Positions 41,181 to 53,762 of a DNA stretch of 64,000 nucleotides are shown here, in pieces (within the stretch, counting starts at the first letter, position 1; the number at the start of each line of letters is the position of its first letter). The stretch is from assembly GCF_964340395.1 (NCBI RefSeq), contig NC_135558.1, positions 12,923,001 to 12,987,000 of the forward strand, given 5' to 3'. The notes under the pieces were generated by a model. It saw nothing but the letters and a program-made list of their open reading frames with translations, searched no databases and had not been told where the DNA came from. The translations under genes and the position numbers were made by a program. This DNA is from Glandiceps talaboti (lineage: Eukaryota; Hemichordata; Enteropneusta; Spengelidae).

Positions 41181-41415
41181 TGCAAAACGGAGAGTTTGAT
41201 AAAGTATGTCGACCTACCCTACTATGATATTTGAAAGGTTGGAAGACACGACATAATCCAAATACATGTTCCATTATTATCAATGTTATGAACACAATTT
41301 TCTAATCTTTTAGGATAAAATTGCAACTCTAAAGCACATCGTACTATGAAACATTTCCAATACACAGTACGATCACCAACATTTGTTCATTATTTGCATT
41401 GTGCTTTTAATGTTG

Positions 41416-41416
<1 letters not shown>

Positions 41417-41501
<85 letters not shown>

Positions 41502-41502
41502 G
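41417..41502. repeat. (CA)n(TA)n microsatellite
   Basis: CA run followed by a TA run; the equivalent at 53430-53476 is about 40 bp shorter. Confidence 0.97.
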
Positions 41503-41715
41503 CTTAAATTTAACATTAAACCAACCTTGTGACATTATTTCCATTTGTCCGTACAAAGGCCGGAAGCAATATGTAATCGGTTGGAAGTTTGTTGATGGAT
41601 AACCCTACGAAAATCGCAATAAGTACAGATGACAATAGAACCAAGCGGGACCATTTCTAGATGGAAAAATTACATGACTCAGTATATTAACTTACACAAT
41701 TAAAGAGAAGGAACC

Positions 41716-41724
41716 CTATATATA

Positions 41725-41804
<80 letters not shown>
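41716..41804. repeat. (TA)n microsatellite
   Basis: About 75 bp of uninterrupted TA after an interrupted start; the equivalent is 53692-53759 in unit 2. Confidence 0.97.
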
Positions 41805-41807
<3 letters not shown>

Positions 41808-42610
41808 TTGGTAGTTCTGGAACTCTTTCTTGGTTGTAACTCGGAGTTTCACGCATCGTGCGATCATCAGACAACTGTTTTCTACTCGCTGGGTGTGCTG
41901 TATATATAGAGTGCAGACAATAGAAATATCATCACTATTGTCTATGTGTTGGTGGGTTGGTGCTGTGTGTGTGAAGGTGTTGGTTGTTATTGTGTGAGGT
42001 ATTGGGTGCGGACAAGTAGGTGTTGGCGGGTAGTTACATGTCAAGCTTTGATGTTCCGTTAGTTAACGGGTTTAGTTTAGGTGATAGATGCTCTATTGAA
42101 GTTGGACAAATAAAACTTATTCTCGTGTCGGCATTTAGTTTTTTGATAAGCTAATTTTCTTAATGTGTCAATATCATTTGCATTGAATTAAGACAACAAC
42201 AAACTTTAGTTATTCATTTATGGTGCGCTTATGATTTTTTCACCCAATCATTTGAGTATTGTACAATTTATGTTTTTAAGAATTCAAAATTGTCATAAAG
42301 TATTGATTCAATTTAGAGAAGAGAACGGGCAAGCTGAAGGCAATGCAAGGAGCATCCATCTTCTCCCTGGCTGGCTACTTTTAAAATGATTCTCAGTTAA
42401 CTCCCTTACTTCCCTTAAGTCCAAGTGATCCCATCTTCAAGGTGGAGATATGAGAGTGATTTGAGTATAGTTACACGATGTACCAGCTAGATAAAGAGAT
42501 CAGGGTAAACTTGGTGGAAAAGTAACACTGATGGAGAATTAACGTTAACGTTAGAGGTCAACCCATTTGTTACACTAGAGACCTTGGCACCCACCACATT
42601 TGTTACAGTA
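41805..42610. other. Unit 1 sequence, nothing recognised
   Basis: No protein domain or repeat with a known identity. Duplicated at 53760-54570. Confidence 0.5.
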
Positions 42611-42615
42611 GCACT

Positions 42616-42699
42616 ATGGATAATGCAAGTTCAAGAGTATGATTTCGATGTGCAACACAGACCGGATACAAACATTCGCCATGCGGACGTATTACGGGT
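42616..42699 (+). pseudogene. Ty3/Gypsy-type pol fragment: end of RNase H
   Basis: Translates QEYDFDVQHRPDTNIRHADV-LR then stop. This matches the (L)QEYDF-x-(V/I)-x-H-RPG-x-x-N-x-x-A-D-x-L-S-R ending of gypsy RNase H. It is interrupted directly by a family H repeat. Duplicated at 54576-54660. Confidence 0.75.
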
Positions 42700-42704
42700 A
42701 TAAA

Positions 42705-42905
42705 TTGTGGTTCCGATTACATTCAATTTTAAAATAGGTGGGGTATGCAGACTTTTTCTTTTATATTGTCTTTTAAAGTTGATGGCAGTTTCCGCACCCA
42801 CTATTTCTTGCGAGACTTCACGATTTTCGCGATTTTATTATCATTTTTCTTGAATACCCCCCCAAAAATTAGGGTCGGTTTGGGATATTTCTCTATCTTG
42901 AGCTT
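42705..42905 (+). repeat. Dispersed repeat family H, truncated (copy 3)
   Basis: tgtggttccgattacattca, aaaataggtggggtatgcag, gcgagacttcacgattttcg, and an agggtcggt end. It sits between the RNase H and integrase fragments, so it probably inserted into, or replaced part of, the gypsy element. Unit 2 equivalent at 54665-54850. Confidence 0.8.
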
Positions 42906-43062
42906 TATTTGTATACAGGTCTACACCACATGGCACGACACAAATGTCACCATTCATTTGCAAGGTACTGTTTGGGGTCGAGCCCAGATTACCGGTTGAT
43001 AATGAATTAATACCACAGTTTGGTATGTCACACAACGCGAATTTATATTATTCTTAGAGGAA

Positions 43063-43347
43063 ATGACACGGTGTCCCAATTTGGCTGTATCATTAGCGAA
43101 AGAGAATATAGAAAATGCACAAGGAAACATGAAAAAGAGATATGACAAATCCACACAAGTTGAGAATACATTTAAAGTAGGTGACATAGTATATCTTCAC
43201 CATCCAGCTGTGAAGCCAGGTTACGCCAAAACATTTCACAGATCCTTTTGTGGACCGTATCACATTATGGAACACATTTCACAGATAAATTTTAAATTGC
43301 AACATGTCGAAGGCACAAAACCTTATGGGGAGTCGAGTTGTCAATAA
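43063..43347 (+). pseudogene. Ty3/Gypsy-type integrase C-terminal fragment
   Basis: The open frame of 94 codons carries KKRYDKST, then FKVGDIVYLHHPAVKPGYAK, TFHRSFCGPYHIMEHIS and INFKLQ. This is the integrase C-terminal module (GD-x-V-W/Y-L, K-L-x-P-x-x-x-GP-Y-x-I) of gypsy-type retrotransposons. No integrase core (HHCC or D,D-35-E) or reverse transcriptase precedes it, so it is a remnant. Confidence 0.85.
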
Positions 43348-43739
43348 TTTGTTGTTTCTTTGATTACATGGCATGAGACTCGTTTTGGCACACTGTCTGG
43401 AAGTTGCCGTCTGAGAAATGGACTCTAGATTGAATATTTCAATATTTGTTGGCGAATTCAGACAAAAATCTTCAGTAAATGACATCAACAGATATCTAAG
43501 ATTAATGCTAGATCTAACTTAACTTGACTCGATCGGTGTTCGCCACTTGACTGCACTATGTATGTGGAATTGTATACATGACGTTAGTTAGTAGGTGCTA
43601 CTTCTCGGCCCGACCCCTACCCGAAGGTATTCGGGAGTTACCATACAACTGCCGACAGCAGACCATGCATGAACGGTACATGTCTCAAACAGGGAAAGGA
43701 AACAACTAAATTGGATTAATGACATTTGGCACAGCATGT

Positions 43740-44030
43740 TGGAAGTACAGAGACATGTATTACATTCCATTATTTGAGAAGAACAGTTTTATGGCCACTT
43801 TAAATAATAGTTCATATCCACGGACCAATTTCCAGTTCCCCTGGCATTTCATGTTCACAGAAAGAGGCCATAAAGCTGATCTTATCAACCCTTGGTGTGT
43901 AATACAAGTCTCTGCTGTTCCAACATGCTTAGCCAAGTGCTATTAAACCAAACCATTTGTTTACTTTCCCTTTTTGTAACAGGTTCCGTTTGTCCACTGT
44001 CTGATGTCAGCAGTTATAGAAATCTCAGAC
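43740..44030. repeat. Dispersed repeat family E inside the duplicated block
   Basis: Matches 3700-4030 over gttggaagtacagagac, ttcatgttcacagaaagagg and tctctgctgttccaacatg. Also at 47588-47880, 55697-55985 and 59549-59840. Open frames on both strands are conserved only because the copies are recent. Confidence 0.85.
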
Positions 44031-44089
44031 CACTAAAAGAGTATTGTGACATGGTGTTTGCATATCAATACGACCGTACGTAGATGGAC

Positions 44090-44984
44090 AGTTTTCTGAG
44101 ACAACACAAGGATTTAGTTAATCTTGAACATGTTGAACTGAGTCCTCCTGATTCTGTCAAAGTTTCGATAAATTGCGTGTAACCAACGAAAGTCATGACA
44201 GTAATTTTCAAGCTCAATACTTTCTTAGATTGGCCACTTACGTGACTAAACGTTTTGCTTAGCTGTTGGAGAGTTTAGCCATTTCAAGGTTGACACAATC
44301 GATCGCCTTGTACCTAGATAATCACTTGGCCATTAACTTGAAGTGATTTCGCAACATTTTGTATAAAAACAAGTTCAAATTACAATTTTGTCACCCCAAC
44401 TTATTTCTTTCCCTGTTACAATTATGTGAGTTTGTCTAGAATACGTCCAATGTTTTTTTAATGTCACGGCCCATCATTTTCACATGAAGTTCACTTGTCC
44501 GTGGGGCGAACGGATTGATGATTTCACTTGTCGACACAAAGTTTATTTGCAACGGGCGTTGCTCAGCATGAATATTTTGAAGGCCAGTCTCAACCATCAA
44601 CTAAACAGTGTTCGACATAAATATGCTAAAGAGGATCTTCAGTAAGACATTATTGCGTAATTACTACCCAGTTTTAAGACTGAATACGCAGGATTAATAA
44701 GTTATACAATGGCGTAAACTTCACCAATCTAATTGATATTGGCTGATATTGGCTACTGCTAAAAATCATACTTATTCCACAACCAGTGTAGCTAGTAAGG
44801 AGAAGGATCTACTTAATAAGTTACACCTATATTGCATCTCATGGGTTAGAATACACGTCGCCACACTCGTAAATCTGTTAGGGTCAAACTAGTCTACTGA
44901 GTCCAAAAAGGTTAAATGGTCTTACCTGTCCTCTACACCTTCTTCGTACTGCTCTAAACATATACATATTGTTCACTTATTATT
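44090..44984. other. Inner duplication sequence, nothing recognised
   Basis: Repeated four times in the window (also from about 47950, 56040 and 59910). No domain recognised in any frame. Confidence 0.5.
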
Positions 44985-45972
44985 ATACCAGATTTAAACT
45001 GAATGCCTCCCGTAAGGGAATCACTAATTATGCAAATAACTCATTAAACTAAAACAAACTATGGTAACAGGCTTTGTTTTTTGGACAAGCGTGCTTTCTT
45101 AGATTAATGTATGTAAGAGTGTATGATACTGCTCAATGCAGTCTTAAAATATAGCCTAATTACCGAAAATCATTAATTATGCAAATTATTCATTAACACT
45201 GTAAGGTACATCAACTAACTTTATAGGACATACACAATTTGTTATGGTTAATGTATGTACTGAATTGTATTGAAATTGAAGCATGCAGTCGTAAGATATA
45301 GCCTAATTACTAAGAATAATTAATTATGCAAATTATTCATTAACACTGAAAGGTACACCAACAAGCTTTACAGGACATATGCGATTGTTATGGTTAACGT
45401 GTGTACTGAATTATATTGGAATTGAAGTATGTATTCTTAAGATATAGCCTAATTACCGAAAATCATTACTTATGCAAATTATTCATTAACACTGTACGGT
45501 GCATCAACAAACTTGATAGGACATACGTGTTTTCTTATGGTTAATGTATGTACTAAATTATGTTGAATTTGAAGTATGTATTCTTAAGATATAGCCTAAT
45601 TACCAAAAATAATGAATTATGCTAATTATTCATTAACGCTGTAAGATACATCAACGAATTTTACAGGACAAATGTATGTTGTTATGTTGAACGAATATAC
45701 TAAATTATATTGAAATTGAAGTATGCAGTCTTAAGATATTGCGTAATTATTTGATTTCATTAATATGCAAATTTCTCTAATTAAACATTAACAGATCTGG
45801 CTCAAAACCTAATCAGGTCTAGCTATTACCCTAAAGATTATATATCCCAAATTTCATTACAATTGAGCCAGCCGATTTCTAGAAAATGATGACACAGACA
45901 CACAGACAGACAGACAGACAGACAGACATACATTCCCCTTTTAATACCTCCCGTACCCTTACGGGAGGTAAA
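44985..45972. mobile_element. About 970-bp inverted-repeat element with internal 147-bp tandem array
   Basis: The ends are cctcccgtaaggg (45006-45018) and cccttacgggagg (45956-45968). The interior has catta-ac-ct repeats at 45191, 45338, 45484 and 45631, a 146-147-bp period with further degenerate copies on either side, then a (GACA)n. The inner paralogue at about 48830 reads straight through (tattttaaaatagtggatta), i.e. an empty site. No protein is encoded. Confidence 0.85.
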
Positions 45973-46532
45973 AATAGTGGATTACGTTCACGTGTTCTGT
46001 CACCTTGTTCATGTATTTTCTTTTTGATGGTTAATTCTTTGTTTCTGCTTTTTTTTAGTTATTCTCCATGGGAAACTGATTTCTAACATTGCGTTAAGGG
46101 GGTCTTAAACAACTAAGTTATTTCGATGTTCTAGTCGAACTCATTTATTGAATGAATTCATGCAGCCCTCTACATAAAAACCGACAATAAAATTCGCGAT
46201 CCTTTGAATGGACCGCACTGACGAGTATGTCCCATTGGTTCTCTTTAAACATTGAACGATAACTCTCTACATAAAATTTCAAGGCTGGACACAAACGTTC
46301 CTACCAATTATAGTCGAACTACAAAGACCTTTCGTACACTATCTTCGTCATTGTCATATGCTTGTCGGGCTTAACATAGACCGTGAGAATGGTACCTGGG
46401 ACAAAAGATACGCATCATTTAATTTAATTATATATATATAGGTCAACCACAGGCAGAAATAAACTTTAAGTTGCGATTTTGAGTTTTTATCACAAATGTA
46501 AGTAGTAGACCTTGTCAGCATGGGCATTGTTT

Positions 46533-46610
46533 TGTGGGGTACCCATGGTTCAATCCTGGGACCTTTATTGTTTTACTCTTTATATCTATGACTTGACGGA
46601 AATAGCTACC
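46533..46610 (+). pseudogene. Decayed non-LTR reverse-transcriptase motif
   Basis: Read with frameshifts, the DNA gives GVP then GSILGPLLF then LY-I-x-DLTEIATYL. This matches the conserved (G)VPQGSILGPLLFLLYINDLP block of LINE-type reverse transcriptases. One frame gives the start (CGVP), a second the middle (GSILGPLLF) and the first again the end (YDLTEIATYL). Copies at 49356, 58494 and 61317. Confidence 0.65.
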
Positions 46611-47041
46611 TATCTACACTGCACAGTGCTGTCTAGTTTGAATTAGTTGTGGAGTGATCGAGGGTCCTCTATTTTGATTAGTTGGTTGACTGACAGCTAT
46701 AAATGTTTTTTCTTCGTCAGTACTACTGATTTTATGTGTTGGCCCTTTAGAGGGTGGATGGGTGTTCGCTAAGTGTCCCGCTCCGCTGTGAGAAGGCACA
46801 ATTATTACACCTGGGTAAAACCCTTTTAAATCACTTCTCATGCATATTCATATTTGATTAGCCAATCACTGCTGAGTGTAGATAACCCATCTAGTTTTAA
46901 TAGCGAGATACCCTTGATAAGCCTGCATCATGTATTGTCTTTTCCCATTCCGAGATGGTGGGAACATACATGTACAGGGCCATACAACGATGAGATTTAG
47001 TATTCAACAAGAAATTAACATTGTATACCCTGCAATAGATA

Positions 47042-47220
47042 TCTTCACCATCCAGCTGTGAAACCAGGTTACGCCAAAACATTTCACAGATCCTTTTGTG
47101 GACCGTATCACATTATGGAACACATTTCACTGATAAATTTTAAATTGCAACATGTCGAAGGCACAAAACCTTATGGGGAGTCGAGTTGTCAATTAGTTGT
47201 TGTTTCTTTGATTACATGAC
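47042..47220 (+). pseudogene. Truncated integrase C-terminal fragment, inner copy
   Basis: Begins abruptly in the middle of the module (LHHPAVKPGYAKTFHRSF) at the inner duplication junction and ends as in the longer copy. Repeated at 59003-59180. Confidence 0.8.
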
Positions 47221-49355
47221 ATGAGCCTCATTTTGGCACACTGTCTGGAAGTTGCCGTCTGAGAAATGGACTCTAGATTGAATATTTCAATATTTGTTGG
47301 CGAATTCAGACAAAAATCTTCAGTAAATGACATCAACAGATATCTAAGATTAATGCTAGATCTAACTTAACTTGACTCGATCGGTGTTCGCCACTTGACT
47401 GCACTATGTATGTGGAATTGTATACATGACGTTAGTTAGTAGGTGCTACTTCTCGGCCCGACCCCTACCCGAAGGTATTCGGGAGTTACCATACAACTGC
47501 CGACAGCAGACCATGCATGAACGGTACATGTCTCAAACAGGGAAAGGAAACAACTAAATTGGATTAATGACATTTGGCACAGCATGTTGGAAGTACAGAG
47601 ACATGTATTACATTCCATTATTTGAGAAGAACATTTTTATGGCCAGTTTACATAATAGTTCATATTCAGAGACAAATTTCCAGTTCCCCTGGCATTTCAT
47701 GTTCACAGAAAGAGGCCATAAAGCTGATCTTATCAACCCTTGGTGTGTAATACAAGTCTCTGCTGTTCCAACATGCTTAGCCAAGTGCTATTAAACCAAA
47801 CCATTTGTTTACTTTCCCTTTTTGTAACAGGTTCCGTTTGTCCACTGTCTGATGTCAGCAGTTATAAAAATCTCAGACCACTAAAAGAGTATAAATACAT
47901 TGTGACATGGTGTTTGCATATCAATACGACAGTACGTAGGACAGCGTAATGATGGACAGTTTTTTGACACAACACAAGGATTTAGTTAATCTTGAACATG
48001 TTGAACTGAGTCCTCCTGATTCTGTCAAAGTTTCGATAAATTGCGTGTAACCAACGAAAGTCATGACAGTAATTTTCAAGCTCAATACTTTCTTAGATTG
48101 GCCACTTACGTTTTGCTTAGCTGTTGGAGAGTTTAGCCGTTTCAAGGTTGACACAATCGATCGCCTTGTACCTAGATAATCACTTGGCCATTAACTTGAA
48201 GTGATTTCGCAACATTTTGTATAAAAACAAGTTCAAATTACAATTTTGTCACCCCAACTAATTTCTTTCCCTGTTACAATTATGTGAGTTTGTCTAGAAT
48301 ACGTCCAATGTTTTTCTTAATGTCACGGCCCATAATTATCACATGACGTTCACTTGTCTGTGGGGCGAACGGATTGATGTTTTCACTTGTCGACACAAAG
48401 TTTATTTGCAACGGGCGTCGCTCAGCGTGAATATTTTGAAGACCTGTCTCAACCATCAACTAATCACAGTGTTCGACATAAATATACTAACGAGAATCTT
48501 CATTAAGACATTATTGCGTAATTACCGCCCAGTTTTAAGACTTAATGCGCAGGATTAATAAGTTATACAATGGCGTAAACATCACCAAACTAATTGATAT
48601 TGGCTGATATTGGCTACTGCTAAAAATCATACTTATTCCACAACCAGTGTACTTAATAAGTTACACCTATATTGCATCTCATGGGTTAGAATACACGCCG
48701 CCATACTCGTCAATCTGTTAGGGTCAAACTAGTCTACTGAGTCCAAAAAGGTTAAATGGCCTTACCTGTCCTCTACACCTTCTTAGTACTGCTCCAAACA
48801 TACACATATTGTTCACGTACTATTTTAAAATAGTGGATTACGTTCACGTGTTCTGTCACCTTGTTCATGTAGTTCCTTTTTGATGGGTAATTCTTTGTTT
48901 CTGCTTTTTTAGTTATTCTCCATGGCAAACTAATTTCTAACATTGCGTTAAGGGGGTCTTAAACAACTAAACTATTTCGATATTCTAGTTGAACTCATAT
49001 ATTGAATGGATTCATGCAACCCTCTACATAAAAAGCGACCATACAATTCGCGATCCTTTGAATGGACCGCACTGACTTGAGTATGTCCCATTGGTACTCT
49101 TTTAACGGTGGACACAAAAGTTACTACCAATTATGGTCGAACTACAAAAACCTTTCGTACACTATCTTCGTCATTGACATATGCTTGTCGGTCTTAACAA
49201 ACACCGTGAGAATGGTACCTGGGACAAAAGATACGCATCATTTAATTTAATTGTATATAGGTCAACCACAGGCAGACATAAAATTTAAGTTGAAAAATGC
49301 GATTTCGAGTTTTTATCACAAATGAGTAGTAGACCATGTCAGCATGGGCATTTCT

Positions 49356-49430
49356 TGTGGGGTACCCATGGTTCAATCCTGGGACCTTTATTGTTTTACT
49401 CTTTATATCTATGACTTGACGGAAATAGCT
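49356..49430 (+). pseudogene. Decayed non-LTR reverse-transcriptase motif (copy 2)
   Basis: Inner-duplication copy of the fragment at 46533, with the same frameshifts. Confidence 0.6.
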
Positions 49431-51903
49431 ACCTATCTACACTGCACAGTGCTGTCTAGTTTGAATTAGTTGTGGAGTGATTGAGGGTCCTCTATTTTGA
49501 TTAGTTGGTTGACTGACAGCTATGAACGTTTTTTCTTCGTCAGTACTACTGATTTTATGTGTTGTCCCTTTAGAGGGTGGATGGGTGTTCGCTAAGTGTC
49601 CGCTGTGAGAAGGCACAATTATTACACCTGGGTAAAACCCTTATAAATCACTTCCCATGCATATTGATATTTGATTAGCCAATCACTGCTGAGTGTAGAT
49701 AACCCATCTAGTTTTAATAGAGAGATACCTCGATAAGCCTGCATCATGTATTGTCTTTTCCCATTCCGAGATGGTGGGAACATACATGTACAGGGCCATA
49801 CGACGGTGAGATTTAGTATTCAACAAGAAATTAACATTTTATACACTGCAATAGATAGTAAATCCGGGCATATGGTAAAACCTCCACCTAGTTAGACAGG
49901 AGAGAATGTAATTAGAATAAAGTGTCCCTCCTCCTGGTACGCCCAATTCTTTTTGTTGAAATTTTGTTTCACTATTACAATATTCACTAGCCACTCTCAA
50001 CTCAACAATAACACAAGTCAATTTGCTCAAAAGCTAGTAATTAAAGCATATACAGGGCCAAATACATTAGCTTTGGGTGGCCGATACCAATGATCATCAT
50101 CATCAGACTACCCGCTATGGGAACTTGGTACATACAATAACCATAACAAAGCAATTGTGTTTGATGTACTTTTTAAAGCAGTTTTTAATTCTGATGCGTA
50201 ATTTAAATAAATGATCATTTTGGTATTAGGCAATATTTTTAGAATGCAAGCATTAAATTTCAGATAATGTAGTACATGCATTGATGGTAACGACGTGCAT
50301 GTGTTCTTCAAAGGGTGGGGAGTTAAAAGTTGTTTGATGTAGCTTATAACCTTAATGACATAATTAATGATTTGTCAATATCTTAAGTATGCAAGCCTCA
50401 ATTTTCGCATAGTTTCATATACTTATTTATTTCCAATTAGCAGTGGGGAGGGGGTTACATCATGTATGATAGCCATAACTCAGAAGTTGCCATGATAGGA
50501 ACACAAATCTATGTAGAGGCATTCAATTTACATCTAGTATAGTATTGACCCACATGGAATGTAGTCTATGATTTCCGTGTCAGAAAAACGATATAACGTG
50601 GTCTGAAGAAAATCTTGTTGTTAAATTCCAATATTCTCAGTTATATGTCACCATGGAATCTCGCATTCTGATTGGTCAAGAGACCATCATAAGCCACATT
50701 AGTTTATTTTATACCATCAACCATATTCTTGGTTTGTTGTATCGTATGGTCACTGTATTAACCATTAACCAATGAAACCAAATCTCATAGACAACACAAA
50801 CTCCAGATATAATGTCACCAGTCTTGAGTCACACCTTTGTGGCTACTCTCGTCTTTACGTCTAATGCTAACTATACACTACATACAAACTTGTTCTTATC
50901 TTATCTTATGTTCATTATCACACGAGCACTCAGGAATAGCTGACCAGACAAAAGATTTGGGGTTCGCTAATTACCTCTCCGAATGAGATGGTTACTTCTT
51001 TTACTTTTCTACTTCTACTGGCCTTTATTGTCCAAACGTATACTTTAAGAAAAGTCTACATTTCTATTTTTAAACAATGATGTCATAATACCTTCTATGC
51101 GATTGGATGTAAGTAAATGATGAAGTCATCGATGATAATTAGCTTAAAATGAGATCGTCAGCCAAATTAATGTATTCTTTGACAAAACAATGAAATTATT
51201 TTTACACTCAACTGATCAGAATATGTCAATGCCTAAGTTTCTCGTCAGTCAATCGATAAGAGCCATGATTAAAAGTATTTAGTTTGCAAGCTCAATTTTA
51301 GCAGTGATTTTAATATATATTTTTAGACAATGGGTCGAAATTGCTGTAACTTTGTAGTAACTTTGTTTTGGTCTCTGACAATAACACAGTATTTCATGTT
51401 CCCAAATTTAGTGTACATGTGTTCCCTGCTATATACTGTACAAAGTATAGTCATTGTATACAGTGTGACAACTTGTTGAATCGTGTGTTTTGTGTCACAA
51501 AGGAACCGCCAATTTACAGACGCTCCCTTATTCTTACCATAGGGGCGCTGTTCCGCAGAATATCAAGGTTGGAAAAAACAAAAGTATTTAAAAACAAACA
51601 AACAAACAAACCCAGTATTTTTTATTTTGATATCGGAGCTGAAAATTTTGGTTGGTCGGGTAATGAGAAACATAAAAAATAGGGTCAGCCTTGGCAAAAT
51701 ACGTATACGACTAACGTTGTTTTCAGGAGGTAGTGAACATGAATTGTTAGATTTTGTAAAGATATGGACATTACGTAAAATAATGATGCACTCCTACTAG
51801 TTGAGGGATTTCGGCTTTAAACCATACTTGAATAGTCATAGTTCCGTGGTTGTTGGTACTTGTTCGTTGGCACTTTTCTGATAAATAGGTCACACTTATG
51901 TCT

Positions 51904-52945
51904 TCAATGCTGCCGTTCAGTTATCAATTTCATCCACTCTCTCGGCACTAAAATTGATTGTCTGCATTCCTTAGACGGTGCTGACCGTGGGATATTCAGT
52001 TGCTGACCATTCCCATCTGTTGCATTTGTACTTTTTATACAGTTATCACTAAAGTTCCTCAGCTGTGATCGAAATTCAGAAAGGTCAGATTGAAATGTTG
52101 GGCCATATTCTGCCACGCGTTTCCAAAGAGTCTTATTAAAGTTCAGGTAAAGAAGAAAATCAGCTCGATTCAATTGTCGAATCTTGTCCTTAACATCAGC
52201 GGAGTATTTACTGGGTTGTATCTTTCGTACATGTTGAGATATGTAAATAATATCTGTCATATTCCAGCAAAACAATTTCCTCATCAACAAAAGTGATTCA
52301 TCGAAATATTCAGTTATTAACACCAAATCTAGTTCATTCTGCAATTTTTGAATTGTCTCATTAATGAATGTCTCGTTCGTATGCTTACTTCTTTGTAAAC
52401 CAAGGTCTTGGAACTGTGTGTTGGTACCTGACTCAACTCGTTTGTATCGACTTGGATCACGGGCAAATTCAAGAAAGCAAGCATCATTAACCGTAGAATT
52501 AAGTTTATTTTTGAGACGACAGACACGTTTGCTCAAACCGAAATGCCAAAAGTAGGATTCAAATTGTGTTGCTGGATCCCGTAAAATTGTAATATATTTA
52601 GTATTTGGTGTCATGAACAAGTCTAAAGCAGTTTTATTAAATGTTAAATGAACTGTGGATATATTGAATATGAATCTACTAGTGTCATTAATGTCAACAT
52701 TTATGGGTGGCCCGAACAGTTTCTTAGGACTGTCACGATTAATCGCAATGCTCCTGATATGACCGACTCGCAGATGATCTTTTCTGTTAAACATGAAAGA
52801 CAAATTCCTGTTGTATCCATATCTGTCCAGTATTGTGGAAAGTGTCGTACTTCCTGTCTTATGAGTCTTCACGAAGACAAAGTTGTTGATTGGATGACAT
52901 TGGTAGTTGACTGGATTACGTGGAGATTTTGTGATGGATTGCCAT
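51904..52945 (-). CDS. Galactose-3-O-sulfotransferase-like, terminal coding exon (copy 2)
   Basis: Tandem paralogue of the exon at 39889-40930, intact, with the same PAPS loop (KTHKTGSTTL) and R-D-P motif. The acceptor is ATTTTCAG at 52946. Upstream of it the frame meets TGA, so this must be a spliced exon and not a complete single-exon gene. Differences from copy 1 concentrate in one short patch after the R-D-P helix (P/Q, R/Q, M/E, S/R, G/S, K/E, N/D, K/N, N/S); elsewhere only a handful of bases differ. No first exon recognised. Confidence 0.9.
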
Positions 52946-53427
52946 CTGAAAATAGATCACAATCAGAAAATGAAATTACAAGAACATAAAAGAGAAACAG
53001 AGCCAAAGGAACAGATTAATAGGCAGGGATAAAGAAAGTAGTGAGATAGTGAACTGATTTTATAAAGATATATAATGCTATTAAATAAGTTCATCCGGTC
53101 TGTAAAACAACGTTACTTACGAGCAACGTTTCGCCTGTTCAGGTGGACAGGCTTTGTCAAGCCATCACAACTACGCCACCTAGCGGTAAGTCTTGCAAAA
53201 CGGAGAGTTTGATAAAGTATGTCGACCTACCCTACTATGTTATTTGAAAGGTTGGAAGACGTGACATAATCCAAATACATGTTCCACTATTATCAATGTT
53301 ATGAACACATTTTTCTAATCTTTTAGGATAAAATTGCAACTCTAAAGCACATCGTACTATGAAACATTTCCACTACACGGTACGATCACCAACATTTGTT
53401 CATTATTTGCATTGTGCTTTTAATGTT

Positions 53428-53429
<2 letters not shown>

Positions 53430-53476
<47 letters not shown>
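53430..53476. repeat. (CA)n(TA)n microsatellite, unit 2
   Basis: Shorter counterpart of 41417-41502. Confidence 0.97.
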
Positions 53477-53687
53477 GCTTAAATTTAACATTAAACCAAC
53501 CTTGTGACATTATTTCCATTTGTCCGTACAAAGGCCGGAAGCAATATGTAATCGGTTGGAAGTTTGTTGATGGAGAACCCTACGAAAATCGCAATAAGTA
53601 CAGATGACAATAGAACCAAGCGGGACCATTTCTAGATGGAAAAATTACATGACTCAGTATATTAACTTACACAATTAAAGAGAAGGA

Positions 53688-53691
<4 letters not shown>

Positions 53692-53759
<68 letters not shown>
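53692..53759. repeat. (TA)n microsatellite, unit 2
   Basis: Counterpart of 41716-41804. Confidence 0.97.

Positions 53760-53762
<3 letters not shown>

Larger units (their letters stand above)
43194..47041. repeat. Inner tandem duplication, long copy (unit 1)
   Basis: Runs from tcttcaccatccagctgtga to ctgcaatagata and is followed at once by a second tcttcaccatccagctgtga. Contains a family E repeat, a 970-bp inverted-repeat element and an RT fragment. Confidence 0.95.
47042..49857. repeat. Inner tandem duplication, short copy (unit 1)
   Basis: Same order as 43194-47041 but about 1 kb shorter, chiefly because the element at 44985-45972 is absent. Ends at ctgcaatagata before gtaaatccgggc. Confidence 0.95.
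36706..49970. repeat. Segmental duplication unit 1 (about 13.3 kb)
   Basis: From tttcactattacaatattca on, the sequence is repeated at 49968 and 61928. Offsets: 13,261 bp at the left edge and about 12,019 bp past the internal differences, namely two extra 527-bp units and about 190 bp near 39070-39258 present only here. Order: left repeats, sulfotransferase exon, microsatellites, gypsy fragments, inner tandem duplication. Confidence 0.96.

Noticed and set aside
43588-43770. 60-codon minus-strand frame repeated four times (MECNTCLCTS...)
   Set aside because: It is antisense to repeat family E and the flanking duplicated sequence; there is no domain, and identity reflects duplication.
52870-52872. 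Start of sulfotransferase copy 2 at GTG within the PAPS loop
   Set aside because: It would remove the strand before the cofactor loop; the frame continues upstream to the acceptor at 52946.
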